From NCBI GenBank assembly GCA_934307695.1, contig CAKRCS010000010.1, positions 12,518 through 76,517 of the forward strand: a stretch of 64,000 bases of DNA, written 5' to 3'. The position numbers and the translations under genes are program-made. Position 1 is the first letter of the stretch, and each line of letters starts with the position of its first letter. Shown piece after piece: positions 1 through 8,294 of the stretch. The notes below the pieces were generated by a model, which saw only the letters and a program-made list of their open reading frames with translations, was not told where the DNA came from and did no database searches. Source of the stretch: an uncultured Agathobacter sp. GTDB lineage: Bacteria > Bacillota > Clostridia > Lachnospirales > Lachnospiraceae.

Positions 1-336
1 GAGATACAGCAGCAGATACTTTCCGTGTCCGAGCGCCTCCTCCAGAAAATGTCCCGCGCTTCCAAGCCCGATCATATTGTTAAACAGATGCTCGAAACCA
101 AAGTGCATGAATGCAGCCGTAAAAAATCTCCAATATTCCCCATCCTCATAGATTGCCGGAGGGTAGGACGCTCCATGCCGGTACATAAACTCTGCATTCT
201 GCGTATCTCCCATTATCTCAAGCACCACAAAAACGAGGATGTTCGCTGCGATCAGCGTGATTGTTACCCAGTTGGCGCGAAAGATCTCAAGGTATTTACT
301 TTTTGTGTCCGGTACGTTTTCAAAATTCTGATCCAT
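1..336 (-). CDS. Rhomboid family intramembrane serine protease (N-terminal part)
   Basis: The first 112 residues of a membrane protein whose 3' end lies beyond the window edge. Residues about 21-42 form a hydrophobic first helix. A tryptophan-arginine pair near residue 69 is followed by FFTAAFMHFGFEHLFNNM (about residues 71-88), which carries the His and Asn-Asn pattern of the rhomboid L1 loop and TM2. The catalytic GxSG serine and the last histidine would lie outside the window, so activity cannot be judged. Rhomboids cut membrane proteins within the bilayer. The gene follows the FHA gene after a 48-nt gap and has its own promoter so close to the ATG that the transcript may be leaderless; no ribosome binding site is visible. 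Confidence 0.85.
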   Translation of the reverse strand, partial: MDQNFENVPDTKSKYLEIFRANWVTITLIAANILVFVVLEIMGDTQNAEFMYRHGASYPPAIYEDGEYWRFFTAAFMHFGFEHLFNNMIGLGSAGHFLEEALGHGKYLLLYL

Positions 337-344
337 AATATCGT

Positions 345-373
345 ATTATAGAGGCTTTCGGTCGGAAATGCAA
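345..373 (-). promoter_or_regulatory. Probable sigma-A promoter of the rhomboid gene, near-leaderless
   Basis: Minus strand: TTGCAT (373-368), a 17-bp spacer, then TATAAT (350-345). Only 8 nt separate the -10 box from the ATG at 336, so transcription would start at or next to the start codon. Confidence 0.55.
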
Positions 374-384
374 TGTTTCCGATG

Positions 385-1686
385 TCACACAAAACGATAT
401 TTTACATCCGCGAAACGAACGATGTCATTTGTTTTCAGCTGCGTTTCCTGCTTGTAGGACAGCGGTTCATCATTTACAAATGTGCCGTTTGTCGAATTGA
501 GATCTTCTAAGTAGTATTCCTCCTCCCGGTACTCGATCCGCGCATGTATACGGCTTATGGTATCCTTGGCGATCTTTATGTCCGATTCCTCGCTCTGTCC
601 CACCTGCACAGTCTTTTCCCCCAGACGGATGTTGTCAAAATGCTCGTAGCCCTCATAGAGCAGCAGCCCTTCCGGATGTTCCCTGTAATCCGTCAGGCAG
701 ATCGTCGGATGTATCTGCGCATGCACATTTACTGATGCTGCCTCCTCCACGTCATCTTCCGGTCTTACAACAAGCCAGTCCTCCTTCGGTTGATCCGCTT
801 TCATCTTCTGTTTCCATTCGTCCCAGATCTTTAGCATCTTAGAAAAAATCTGCTTGCATTTTGATGTGGTTACAGACTGCGCAGCCGGCTTTCCCCCCAT
901 TGTCTCTTCCTTGATTCCATTCGCCGGTTTCCACTGCTTCTTTATCTCATTCCTCTGTTTCCTCGTTTCACTCGTTGGCTCACATCGTTTCTCCGTCTCA
1001 TTTGCCAACATCCACTGTTTCTCCGTCTTGTTCAATGATTCCCGCAACATCATGCCCGACTCTCCGCTGTTTATAGTATAACTGTCCGGCGTCATCGTTT
1101 GAGATTCACTTTCTTTCATATAAGTATTATGACTTTGTGGCTCGGATACCGCAAAAATCGCATCCCGGATGTCCTTGATGCGATATCCTTCCTGAAGCGT
1201 CCGCTCATAGATCTCATACGCAAGCCGTACCGCCTGTGCATCCTTGTGATCAATCTTCGTAAGCAGATATTCCATCAAAGCACAAAATCCTTGCGCCACC
1301 TCGCCCTCCGCTCCCGGCAAAGCCGTAAAAACGATTTCCTGCGTATGATTTACAATGTAGATAAGCTCCGGTTCTAATTGCAGGCAGGAGGTGTATATCA
1401 GATGCTGCTCCAATATTTCCATCTGTGCACACACACTGCATAAAATCTGTTTTAAAAAGGCTTCCCCCAGCGGCTTGATCCTGCAAAAGGTGTCCAGCGA
1501 CTGCTTTCCGGATATGTCATACCAATACCACACGCCACCATCCACATAACACTTTTCCATGGGAAGCAGCCCCGAAAGCTTCTGCTTCTGTAACATCTGC
1601 TCATCGAAAGCTGCCACATTTTCAGCCTTTATCTTCATATAGCTGCCGGACAATGTCCGTTCAAAAAGTATCCGATCCTGTTCCAT
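385..1686 (-). CDS. FHA domain protein with N-terminal DUF6382-like domain
   Basis: 433 residues. The C-terminal ~85 residues are an FHA phosphothreonine-binding domain: VGQSEESDI, then SRIHA, then LNSTNGTFVN hold the expected glycine, serine-arginine-histidine and asparagine positions. The N-terminal ~180 residues match the general look of the DUF6382 domain that precedes FHA in Clostridia. The middle (about 190-290) is a polar linker rich in Glu, Lys and Ser. It is the last gene of the Tad operon and its start overlaps the upstream TadE-like gene by 26 nt. FHA proteins read Ser/Thr phosphorylation, so this one probably ties pilus assembly to a kinase. The DUF6382 assignment is from memory; the FHA call is firm. 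Confidence 0.85.
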   Translation of the reverse strand: MEQDRILFERTLSGSYMKIKAENVAAFDEQMLQKQKLSGLLPMEKCYVDGGVWYWYDISGKQSLDTFCRIKPLGEAFLKQILCSVCAQMEILEQHLIYTSCLQLEPELIYIVNHTQEIVFTALPGAEGEVAQGFCALMEYLLTKIDHKDAQAVRLAYEIYERTLQEGYRIKDIRDAIFAVSEPQSHNTYMKESESQTMTPDSYTINSGESGMMLRESLNKTEKQWMLANETEKRCEPTSETRKQRNEIKKQWKPANGIKEETMGGKPAAQSVTTSKCKQIFSKMLKIWDEWKQKMKADQPKEDWLVVRPEDDVEEAASVNVHAQIHPTICLTDYREHPEGLLLYEGYEHFDNIRLGEKTVQVGQSEESDIKIAKDTISRIHARIEYREEEYYLEDLNSTNGTFVNDEPLSYKQETQLKTNDIVRFADVKYRFV

Positions 1687-1882
1687 CTATCCATCCCCCT
1701 ACAAATTCATCTCTGTAAAATACCTCAACGATCCATGCGTCATCCTTATAATATCCGGTCACATCCTCTTTACTCTCCTGATAGAAAAGCACCGCTGTCC
1801 GCATTGCGAAGGCAAATGTAAAAAGTAACAGCGGAATCGTAAGCGCAGCCTCGATCGTATAGCTTCCTTTTAAAAAATTCAT
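1661..1882 (-). CDS. Small TadE-like pseudopilin
   Basis: 73 residues beginning with MNFLKGSYTIEAALTIPLLL: a short leader, a Gly-Ser cleavage-like site, a Glu about five residues further on and then a hydrophobic helix, the arrangement of TadE/pseudopilin precursors cleaved by a prepilin peptidase. The start ATG overlaps the stop of the peptidase gene by 4 nt, and the 3' end overlaps the FHA gene. A longer reading in this frame begins inside the peptidase gene, but its extra N-terminal sequence is only a shadow. Likely a minor pilin of the Tad apparatus. Confidence 0.75.
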   Translation of the reverse strand: MNFLKGSYTIEAALTIPLLLFTFAFAMRTAVLFYQESKEDVTGYYKDDAWIVEVFYRDEFVGGWIDGTGSDTF

Positions 1883-2310
1883 ACCTCTATCCCTCTTATA
1901 CAAAGAACCCCCGCCAATAAAAACGGGACAAATGGTATCTCGAATCGGGCACTTTTTCGCAGGATAACATATAGGAACAGTGCAACAATGCTCAGCCCTG
2001 TCATCGCCAGCCACATCGCTCCAAACAACTCCGAAGCGCTGATGCAACAGCCGGTTGCCAGCAGTACCCATGCATCCCCGAATCCAATCTGCTCTTTCGT
2101 CGCATAGACAAGCACTATGCAGATAATCCCAGGAATAAGTGCCAGTAAAAAATCCTTCCACGCAGCTCCCGCCGCAATGCGCAGTATACTTCCACATACC
2201 CCACACGCCACGGTCACGATCAAAGAAATCTCCTTCCGCCGCATATCCATAATGCTGTTTCCCGTTAATCCCATGATCGCTATGATCCATCTTGCTAATT
2301 CTATCTGCAT
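1879..2310 (-). CDS. Prepilin peptidase, A24 family (second copy of the locus)
   Basis: 143 residues, hydrophobic throughout. The two aspartates of type IV prepilin peptidases are visible: one in the MDMRRKEI segment (about residue 22) and one in IGFGDAW (about residue 77), the GxGD motif. It lacks the N-terminal methyltransferase domain of PilD, as in CpaA/TadV. It removes leader peptides from Flp-type pilins at the membrane. It lies between the TadE-like genes, so it may serve those pseudopilins, while the other peptidase (9352-9888) heads the operon. The division of labour is inference. Confidence 0.85.
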   Translation of the reverse strand: MQIELARWIIAIMGLTGNSIMDMRRKEISLIVTVACGVCGSILRIAAGAAWKDFLLALIPGIICIVLVYATKEQIGFGDAWVLLATGCCISASELFGAMWLAMTGLSIVALFLYVILRKSARFEIPFVPFLLAGVLCIRGIEV

Positions 2311-2330
2311 ATTTCAGATCCCCTTATCTT

Positions 2331-3188
2331 CTATTCTTTTGCACACTTAGAGCACGGACGTTTATCCGTTACTTCCTCCCGTAGCAGGACGGTAATCGTC
2401 CGCTTTAATCCACTGCACTGCAAGCTGTTGTGAAAACAGTCTCCGTAGTCCGTGACATACCAGTGTTTACTGCCTGTATTTTTTGCCACGCACCGCTCAC
2501 ACTCGTAGTATTTATATCCATTTTTATTCCGCAAATCCTCTATTTCAGCAGGTTTTATCTCCCGGATGCTAAGATCGAGATATGTACATTTTTTTGTCAC
2601 ATGATATACCGTTCCCGTCTCTGTAACATACACATACGCCTTTTCTTCCCCCGCAGAGCTGCTCCCGATCCACTTCCTGCATTTGATCTCCTGATGTACC
2701 GGGACTTCATGTATAAGGAAAAAGGGAATTGGAAGCGGAATACTATAATCAGCAGATAACGTATAATACTCCTCGTTTTGGCTTGAACCAGAGATTGCAA
2801 GCAGGGCATCGGCACCATTCAGGCATGTCGAGGCGGTTTCCGATTCTCTCAATTTTGTCAGGAAAAGTCCTTCTGCCACCGACAGACCGGCCAGTTCTTT
2901 CCCGGAAGTATGCCCCATTGCCGCCGCCCGTCTGCCCGCGTAATTGAGTGCTGCATACACCTCTGTTTCCACCGCCAGCACCCGGAAAAAGCAAAGAATA
3001 AATGCCAGAAAAGCGGCGGTAAACGGAATGACGCACGCGGCTTCCAAGGTAAATGATCCTCTTTTTGATCTTCGGCAGATGCGTAGGGGTGTCTCTTTCG
3101 CGTCTTGTTTGGACATTGTTTTGTTTGCGCTTTTGGGGAGAGATTTATAATTCATGCTATTTAAAGGTATATGAACACAAAGAGACAC
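2331..3188 (-). CDS. TadE-like pilus assembly protein with Cys-rich C-terminus
   Basis: Up to 285 residues. A positively charged segment is followed by GSFTLEAACVIPFTAAFLAF, a TadE-type pseudopilin leader and helix. The C-terminal third holds several Cys pairs (HVTKKCTYLD, YECERC, CSKCAK) in repeated HxTxxCxxL and CxxC settings, suggesting disulfides or metal binding outside the membrane. The longest start is GTG at 3188, 2 nt after the upstream stop; ATG at 3116 is an alternative. The N-terminal ~35 codons lie inside a 112-bp inverted-repeat element (3083-3194), so the native start is uncertain and the tail may have been added by insertion. Confidence 0.75.
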   Translation of the reverse strand: MSLCVHIPLNSMNYKSLPKSANKTMSKQDAKETPLRICRRSKRGSFTLEAACVIPFTAAFLAFILCFFRVLAVETEVYAALNYAGRRAAAMGHTSGKELAGLSVAEGLFLTKLRESETASTCLNGADALLAISGSSQNEEYYTLSADYSIPLPIPFFLIHEVPVHQEIKCRKWIGSSSAGEEKAYVYVTETGTVYHVTKKCTYLDLSIREIKPAEIEDLRNKNGYKYYECERCVAKNTGSKHWYVTDYGDCFHNSLQCSGLKRTITVLLREEVTDKRPCSKCAKE

Positions 3189-3194
3189 CCCTAC
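3083..3194. repeat. Short inverted-repeat element between two Tad genes
   Basis: 16-bp perfect arms: GTAGGGGTGTCTCTTT at 3083-3098 and its complement at 3179-3194, enclosing 80 bp. The right arm contains the stop of the DUF5702 gene; the left arm lies in the N-terminal coding part of the TadE-like gene. It resembles REP/MITE-like elements with GGGG-tipped ends; a related arm type flanks the hyp insert at 49.9 and 51.7 kb. Confidence 0.7.
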
Positions 3195-4909
3195 ACACCT
3201 GCCTTTCGATATGAAAATGATTGCTGCACGGGTATGGTAAACGCCCGCTTCTTATTTCGCGTGAGCTGTTCCATCCCCGTAAAAATGGTATGGGAGCTGT
3301 AATTCATCGCAATTTCCGCATCGATCACCAAGTGATCCATGCAAAAATCCTCAAATCCTTCCTTGCTGCGGATCACATGCTCCTGAATATTCATTGCACG
3401 GTAACTGACCTTCTGTGCCTGCATCATCAGTAAAAAACCAAGATAATGCTGGTAGGACAGCCCGTTTTGACAGTTTGTGGCTGTTCCGAAGGAAGTGAAA
3501 ACGCTTCCCAGACGCAATAGATCCGAAGTCCACTGTGTACTGTTTTTAATAATTGCAATCTTGTCCCCGGACAGGAGCGCCCTTACATCCAGCACACTTT
3601 CCGCAAGCGCCCATGCCGCAAGCAATCCGCATTTGACCGCATATATGATGCCGGGATTTGCTGTGACCCCCGCAAGCGATAGTGCAACCGAGTACGCCAA
3701 TTCCTGTTTGGATGCGTCGGCTGCCAGGTACGCCAGATTCGCTGCTTCCCGCACGGCAAGCAGCCGCTGCACCGTCTCGCTTAAGTTGCTCTGATCCTTC
3801 TCGTTTCCGCAAAGCAGATACTCCAGTTCATAGGCAAGCGTCCCGGCTGCCTCCCCGCTTGTATAGCAGGCAAAGTGATCCAAAAGATACTCCGTAAAAA
3901 GCAAGGTGTCCGTTGCATCGGTCAGGATTGGCTCCAGCCCGATTCCTGTGTATTTCTCCCTTTTTGACACGGCATCCGACCAGTCTTCTTTCATATTAGA
4001 AATAGCTTTTGCATCCTTAAGCACAAGCGAAAGCGTCCCCTGATGCCAAAGATTCTTTATGATTCCCAGAGGATTTTCCGCCGGTTCGATCGCACGTTCC
4101 CCAGCCTCTGTTCCCGCCTTTTTCTCTGCGTTTTTCTCTGCTTTCTTGTCTGCTTTCTTGTCTGCTTTCTTCGTTGCTTTCGCCTTTTTTGCTGCTTCTT
4201 GTGCTTTCTTTCTCTCCTCTTCCTCCTTCTTCGCTTTTTCTTCCTCCAGCCGCCTGGCTTCCGCGATCGCATTGTCCGCTCCTGCAAGAGCTGTGTCATC
4301 GGGTTTGTCCGAAATATCCATGCCGGAAAGCTGCTGATACTCGGCAGCCAGCTTCTCGATTGCCTGCTGCCCGATCGTATTGCGCATATAGTCCGAGATT
4401 GTTTTTATGTACGCCTTTCCATCCTCGTCAGTCAGCATACGGTATGCCACAAACTCTGCACCTTTTGTGTCCATGCGTAAATGGTTTGTCCCTCTCATAA
4501 ACCCTCTCTGACTTAGACTTTCCTTGGAAAGGTCTGCCGCGTAATACTCCCATGACACGAAAGGCTCCTGTTCTTCGGTCATACCGTTATCCAGCGCCAA
4601 TATCTTGTATTTCTCCCAAAGCGGGCTGCAATAATTTGAAAAGACCGACTCCACTACTAAGGAAGTGTTCATCTGTGCTACCCGGCGGAGCTGCTGCTGA
4701 TGTGCAGCCTCCAACAGCACAAATAGAAACGAAGCAACCAGCATTATACTTAGCGCCGCAAATACGGTCATACTTCCTCTTACATTTCCGGAATTATACC
4801 TTGCCTTTTTGTGTTCTATTTCTTTTTTAATTCCCGTCTTTCCGGTTTCCCGTCTCATCTCATCGGTTTTGCATTCCTCCCGCTTTCCTTCTGTCCCACG
4901 CATTCTCAT
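3191..4909 (-). CDS. DUF5702-type Tad locus membrane protein
   Basis: 572 residues. A hydrophilic N-terminus leads to GSMTVFAALSIMLVASFLFV (about residues 45-64), a TadE/TadG-like anchor. The remainder is predicted outside the membrane, with a Lys/Ala/Glu-rich low-complexity helix at about 215-275 built from repeats of the type KKADKKAEKNAEKKAG. The family has no known function but is typical of Clostridial Tad loci at the position of TadG. The start ATG overlaps the stop of the Flp1 pilin gene (ATGA). Its stop lies in the arm of the inverted repeat at 3179-3194. The DUF5702 name is from memory of the family's context and size. Confidence 0.7.
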   Translation of the reverse strand: MRMRGTEGKREECKTDEMRRETGKTGIKKEIEHKKARYNSGNVRGSMTVFAALSIMLVASFLFVLLEAAHQQQLRRVAQMNTSLVVESVFSNYCSPLWEKYKILALDNGMTEEQEPFVSWEYYAADLSKESLSQRGFMRGTNHLRMDTKGAEFVAYRMLTDEDGKAYIKTISDYMRNTIGQQAIEKLAAEYQQLSGMDISDKPDDTALAGADNAIAEARRLEEEKAKKEEEERKKAQEAAKKAKATKKADKKADKKAEKNAEKKAGTEAGERAIEPAENPLGIIKNLWHQGTLSLVLKDAKAISNMKEDWSDAVSKREKYTGIGLEPILTDATDTLLFTEYLLDHFACYTSGEAAGTLAYELEYLLCGNEKDQSNLSETVQRLLAVREAANLAYLAADASKQELAYSVALSLAGVTANPGIIYAVKCGLLAAWALAESVLDVRALLSGDKIAIIKNSTQWTSDLLRLGSVFTSFGTATNCQNGLSYQHYLGFLLMMQAQKVSYRAMNIQEHVIRSKEGFEDFCMDHLVIDAEIAMNYSSHTIFTGMEQLTRNKKRAFTIPVQQSFSYRKAGV

Positions 4910-5079
4910 TGATAGATCTTCCCTGCCTGGTCCGTGATGGACTGGAAAATATCTGACACAAGTGATGTGAGTCTCTTCTTAAAAATCAGAACCAGACCGA
5001 TCAGAACCACCAAAATTAAGATCAGTTCTACTACTCCGATCCCGTCCTCTTCCATGATAAAATTCTTAAATCCAAACAT
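4906..5079 (-). CDS. Flp1-family type IVb pilin
   Basis: 57 residues. MFGFKNFIMEEDGIGVVELI begins a short leader followed by the Gly/Val/Val/Glu-Leu pattern of Flp pilins; a strongly hydrophobic helix (LILVVLIGLVLIF) and a short polar tail follow. This is the likely major fibre subunit of the Tad pilus, processed by a prepilin peptidase in the same operon. A good ribosome binding site (AAAGGAG) lies 7 nt before the ATG. It sits between TadC and the DUF5702 protein, with a 4-nt overlap to the latter. Confidence 0.88.
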   Translation of the reverse strand: MFGFKNFIMEEDGIGVVELILILVVLIGLVLIFKKRLTSLVSDIFQSITDQAGKIYQ

Positions 5080-5091
5080 AATTTTCTCCTT

Positions 5092-6309
5092 TTACATTTT
5101 AAATCCAGTAATTGCAGGAATCATTGTGATCGCCATCACGATTCCGAGCATCAGGCTCATCGGCAGTAAAAGCTTTGTGGAGGCTTCCTCCCCCAGCTTC
5201 TTTGCAAACATCCTCCGCTCCGCAAATGCACGCTCCGATTCCTGTTCCAGCAGCATACAAAGTCCGCTGTTTCCCTTTTGTAAATTGTTGATCAGCAGCC
5301 GGACAAACCGGTGATAGGGTGCCATTTTGATCCGATCCGCAAATCTCTGGTATGCCATCTTCTCGCTTTCGCCATCGCAGATCTCTCTCCAGGTCTTTGC
5401 CATCTCCTCAAATGCCGGCATTTCGGTGGTTGTATTTTTATGCCTATTATTGATATATTGCGCGGAAATTATATTCCAAGCCTGCTTGATTGTCATTCCT
5501 GCGCCCACAAGAACGTTAAATTTGCTCACCATCTCCGGGTAATCCAGCATCAGCTTTTTCTCATACCTTTTTTGGGCATCCCGCTGTCTGCTCTTTTGCA
5601 CAAGCGGGAAAAGAAAGACTAAGAACACCTCTAACAGGATGACTTTAAGGACGAGGTGCTGCTTTTTCTCGCTCCAGAGAAGATCCACCCCATCTATGCG
5701 GTCCGGCAGCGACAGGTACTCTGCGTCCTCCAGCGACTGCTGCTCCTCCACATACCTGTCGATCTGCTTTATCAATCGTTCTGCTCCTTCGAGCTCCCTC
5801 GGATATGCCTGAAACGAAAATCCATAGATTTCCTGCTCCGGTCCGCAGCTAAGTTCCACCTCCGCCTTGATCAAGGTTCCGTCAAGACTTAGCTTGTCAT
5901 CCAAAAATGTGCCAGCATCGTCCAGACAGGTATAATCCGATAGATACCATTCTGCCTCAACTGCACCCTGCACATAGGTATCTGACATATTTACCTTTCC
6001 GCTGACATGATCGATGGTCTGCCCCTGCGCACAGAACGACTCGTCAATCTCACGCTTTGCCTGTACAAGTAGGTCTTTTCCCTCCTCTTCCGACAAAACC
6101 TGCTCTTCCACGGTAAGCGTGTAGCCGTAATCCTCCAGTACGCCATCCGCATCAACCACCAGATCAATCTCCCGGCTTCCGTCCCCATACATATTCCTTG
6201 GTATACTGCCTCCGTCTCCGATCTCATGGTCGCTGTACTCCATATAGAAAGCGCCTGCGATCAGCAGCACAAATACCACCAATATCTCCGCGATCTGTTT
6301 CTTTGTCAT
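5092..6309 (-). CDS. tadC: TadC-like type II/IV secretion inner membrane protein
   Basis: 405 residues. The C-terminal ~190 residues are a T2SSF domain: LMLDYPEMVSKFNVLVGAGM is the usual motif, followed by two C-terminal membrane segments. The N-terminal half is unusual: a membrane anchor (about 8-22), then ~180 residues of acidic extracytoplasmic sequence, then a second helix (about 222-240) before the F domain. TadC works with TadB as the platform on which the CpaF ATPase acts. It lies 9 nt after the tadB stop. The extracytoplasmic insert could contact the pilin or cell wall; this is inference. Confidence 0.82.
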   Translation of the reverse strand: MTKKQIAEILVVFVLLIAGAFYMEYSDHEIGDGGSIPRNMYGDGSREIDLVVDADGVLEDYGYTLTVEEQVLSEEEGKDLLVQAKREIDESFCAQGQTIDHVSGKVNMSDTYVQGAVEAEWYLSDYTCLDDAGTFLDDKLSLDGTLIKAEVELSCGPEQEIYGFSFQAYPRELEGAERLIKQIDRYVEEQQSLEDAEYLSLPDRIDGVDLLWSEKKQHLVLKVILLEVFLVFLFPLVQKSRQRDAQKRYEKKLMLDYPEMVSKFNVLVGAGMTIKQAWNIISAQYINNRHKNTTTEMPAFEEMAKTWREICDGESEKMAYQRFADRIKMAPYHRFVRLLINNLQKGNSGLCMLLEQESERAFAERRMFAKKLGEEASTKLLLPMSLMLGIVMAITMIPAITGFKM

Positions 6310-6318
6310 GCACTCCTC

Positions 6319-7056
6319 CTATACACGGATTGCCATAATGCGTGCCGATAAAGCGATCGCCGCCGCATAGACCAGCAAACATCCCGTCATAAATACGATT
6401 CCGAACGCATTGTGGTACAGCGTATCCAGATAGTCGCCCATCCCGATCCGCAGATATGCAAGAATGAACAGCGGGATAACGTTCATGACCTTCTGCTCCA
6501 ATTCCCTTGAAGCAACGGCAACCGCAATCTCCCGGCCTGTCTCCTGCCGCAGCCGGATATGCTCCGTGGTTGTCTCGATCATTTGCAGGAAATTGCCTCC
6601 ACCTCTCTTTGCAAACGCGAACACCTCCGCAAAGCTCTCGATATCCTCGACACCGGATCTTGCACCGAAATCTGCCAGAAGCTTTTCCAGCGGGACACTC
6701 AGCGCAACGCTCCGGTTGATCTCTGCCAGCTCCCGGTACATATCGCACTGCTCGCCGTGCAGCATCCGGATCTCCTTTTGCGCCTCCCGCCATGCGTTCT
6801 CCATGGAATAGCCTCCATACAGGGAAGCGCTCACCGCGCGCATCGCGTCCAGAAACTCCTCTGCAAGCCGTTCCTCCCGCTTCTCCTGCTGCTGCCGCAC
6901 CTGTTTCTTTGCTAAGACCACAACAACTGCCGGGAAGAAAAGCAGCGCCCATGGGCTATCATAGAACAGCCATGCCACGCATCCGGTGATTCCTGCCGCT
7001 TTTCCTATGACAACGGCGATGTCCCGCACAGACAATTTGTATTGCTGATAATTCAA
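6319..7056 (-). CDS. tadB: TadB-like T2SSF inner membrane protein
   Basis: 245 residues. Two N-terminal hydrophobic segments (about 16-50) precede a cytoplasmic domain with the T2SSF pattern (EEFLDAMRAVSASLYGGYSM, then SFAEVFAFAKRGGGNFLQMI) and two C-terminal helices. It forms the membrane platform of the Tad secretion machine with TadC. The start overlaps the stop of the CpaF gene by 4 nt, consistent with translational coupling. Confidence 0.85.
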   Translation of the reverse strand: MNYQQYKLSVRDIAVVIGKAAGITGCVAWLFYDSPWALLFFPAVVVVLAKKQVRQQQEKREERLAEEFLDAMRAVSASLYGGYSMENAWREAQKEIRMLHGEQCDMYRELAEINRSVALSVPLEKLLADFGARSGVEDIESFAEVFAFAKRGGGNFLQMIETTTEHIRLRQETGREIAVAVASRELEQKVMNVIPLFILAYLRIGMGDYLDTLYHNAFGIVFMTGCLLVYAAAIALSARIMAIRV

Positions 7057-8294
7057 ATCTGCTCCTTTCCATCCAAAGAGCCATATCCGGCAGCCAGAAG
7101 TTTCCGGGTATCACTAAGCGGATTTTTCTTCTGCAGGCTGCCAAGGATCTTCCCATTCTCCATTCCGGTCTCCTCGAATACATACAGTGGATTAAGCAGG
7201 ATCTCGCCATCCTCCAGCCCTGTCACCTCGGCAATCTCAAGGACTTTCCGGCTTTTGTCCCGGAGCCGTCCCAGATGGATGATGATATCCACACCGGAAA
7301 CGATCTGTCTGCGGATTGCACCAAGCGGCAGCTCCATTCCCATAAGAACCATCATCTCTAGCCGCGACAATATATCCCTGCTGGAATTGGCGTGTCCGGT
7401 CGAAAGGCTTCCGTCATGCCCGGTGTTAAATGCCTGCAGCATATCGAATGCCTCTGCCCCGCGGCACTCCCCAACAATGATCCGGTCGGGGCGCATACGA
7501 AGCGCTGTGCGGATCAGGTCATGTATGGTGATCGGCGCAACGCCTTCCGTGTTGGAATTGCGCGTCTCCAGGCGAACCAGATTATCCACACCCTGTATCT
7601 GAAGCTCTGCGGAATCTTCAATTGTAATAATGCGTTCATCGGAGGGAATATACTGCGATAATGCATTTAGAAATGTTGTCTTCCCGGAACCCGTACCTCC
7701 GGAAATGATCATGCTGTAACGTGCCCTGACCAATATCTGTAATAGCTCTGCTGCATCCCTGCTGACCGCCCCCATTGCGATCAACTGCTGCATGGTAAGC
7801 GGATTCTTCGGAAACTTGCGGATGGTGAGCGCCGATCCGTCGATCGAGATCGGGGCGAGCACCATGTTGACACGTGATCCATCCGCAAGGCGCGAATCCA
7901 CGATCGGAGCAGACAGATTGATGACGCGGTTGTGCCTGGCAACGATCTGCTGGAGAATATCGACCAGCCGCTCCTCCGAGGAAAACTGCCCCGCCCACCG
8001 GTGTATGCGTCCACGCTTCTCATAGAATATCTGCTTAGGGCCATTGACCATGATCTCGGACACCTCCGGATCATCGACAAGCTCCTGTATGGCATCCAGC
8101 TTCCTAAGGGAATTAAACACCTGCTGCTCCAATCGTACCCGGTCCCGGATGGAAAGCATCCCATCCCTCGCAAATGCCATGCGTTCTTCCGTGATGATCG
8201 TCTCCAGCTCCTCATCATCAATCTCCCGCGACAGATCTAACCGTGCAAGCACCTTTTCACGGATGAGGAGCACATTCTTTTCAAATTCATCCAC
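7053..8294 (-). CDS. cpaF: CpaF/TadA-type secretion ATPase
   Basis: 413 residues. Walker A is ISGGTGSGKTTFL (about residue 220), Walker B is in RPDRIIVGECRGAEA, and the Asp and His boxes of type II/IV secretion ATPases are visible (TIEDSAEL, TGHDGSLSTGHANS). The N-terminal domain contains VSEIMVNGPKQIFYE, the usual CpaF N-terminal motif. It powers assembly of Flp pili from the cytoplasmic side. It starts exactly where the TadZ-like gene ends (8294/8295). All catalytic residues are present, so the system is probably active. Confidence 0.95.
   Translation of the reverse strand: MDEFEKNVLLIREKVLARLDLSREIDDEELETIITEERMAFARDGMLSIRDRVRLEQQVFNSLRKLDAIQELVDDPEVSEIMVNGPKQIFYEKRGRIHRWAGQFSSEERLVDILQQIVARHNRVINLSAPIVDSRLADGSRVNMVLAPISIDGSALTIRKFPKNPLTMQQLIAMGAVSRDAAELLQILVRARYSMIISGGTGSGKTTFLNALSQYIPSDERIITIEDSAELQIQGVDNLVRLETRNSNTEGVAPITIHDLIRTALRMRPDRIIVGECRGAEAFDMLQAFNTGHDGSLSTGHANSSRDILSRLEMMVLMGMELPLGAIRRQIVSGVDIIIHLGRLRDKSRKVLEIAEVTGLEDGEILLNPLYVFEETGMENGKILGSLQKKNPLSDTRKLLAAGYGSLDGKEQI

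Noticed and set aside
1883..2290. Extended N-terminus of the small TadE-like protein
   Set aside because: The extra residues come from the prepilin peptidase gene in another frame. The GSYTIEAA leader and the 4-nt overlap set the start at 1882.
4043..4500. Long plus-strand frames with Phe/Leu/Cys-rich products
   Set aside because: They are the complement of the Lys/Ala/Glu-rich part of the DUF5702 gene and have no start signals.
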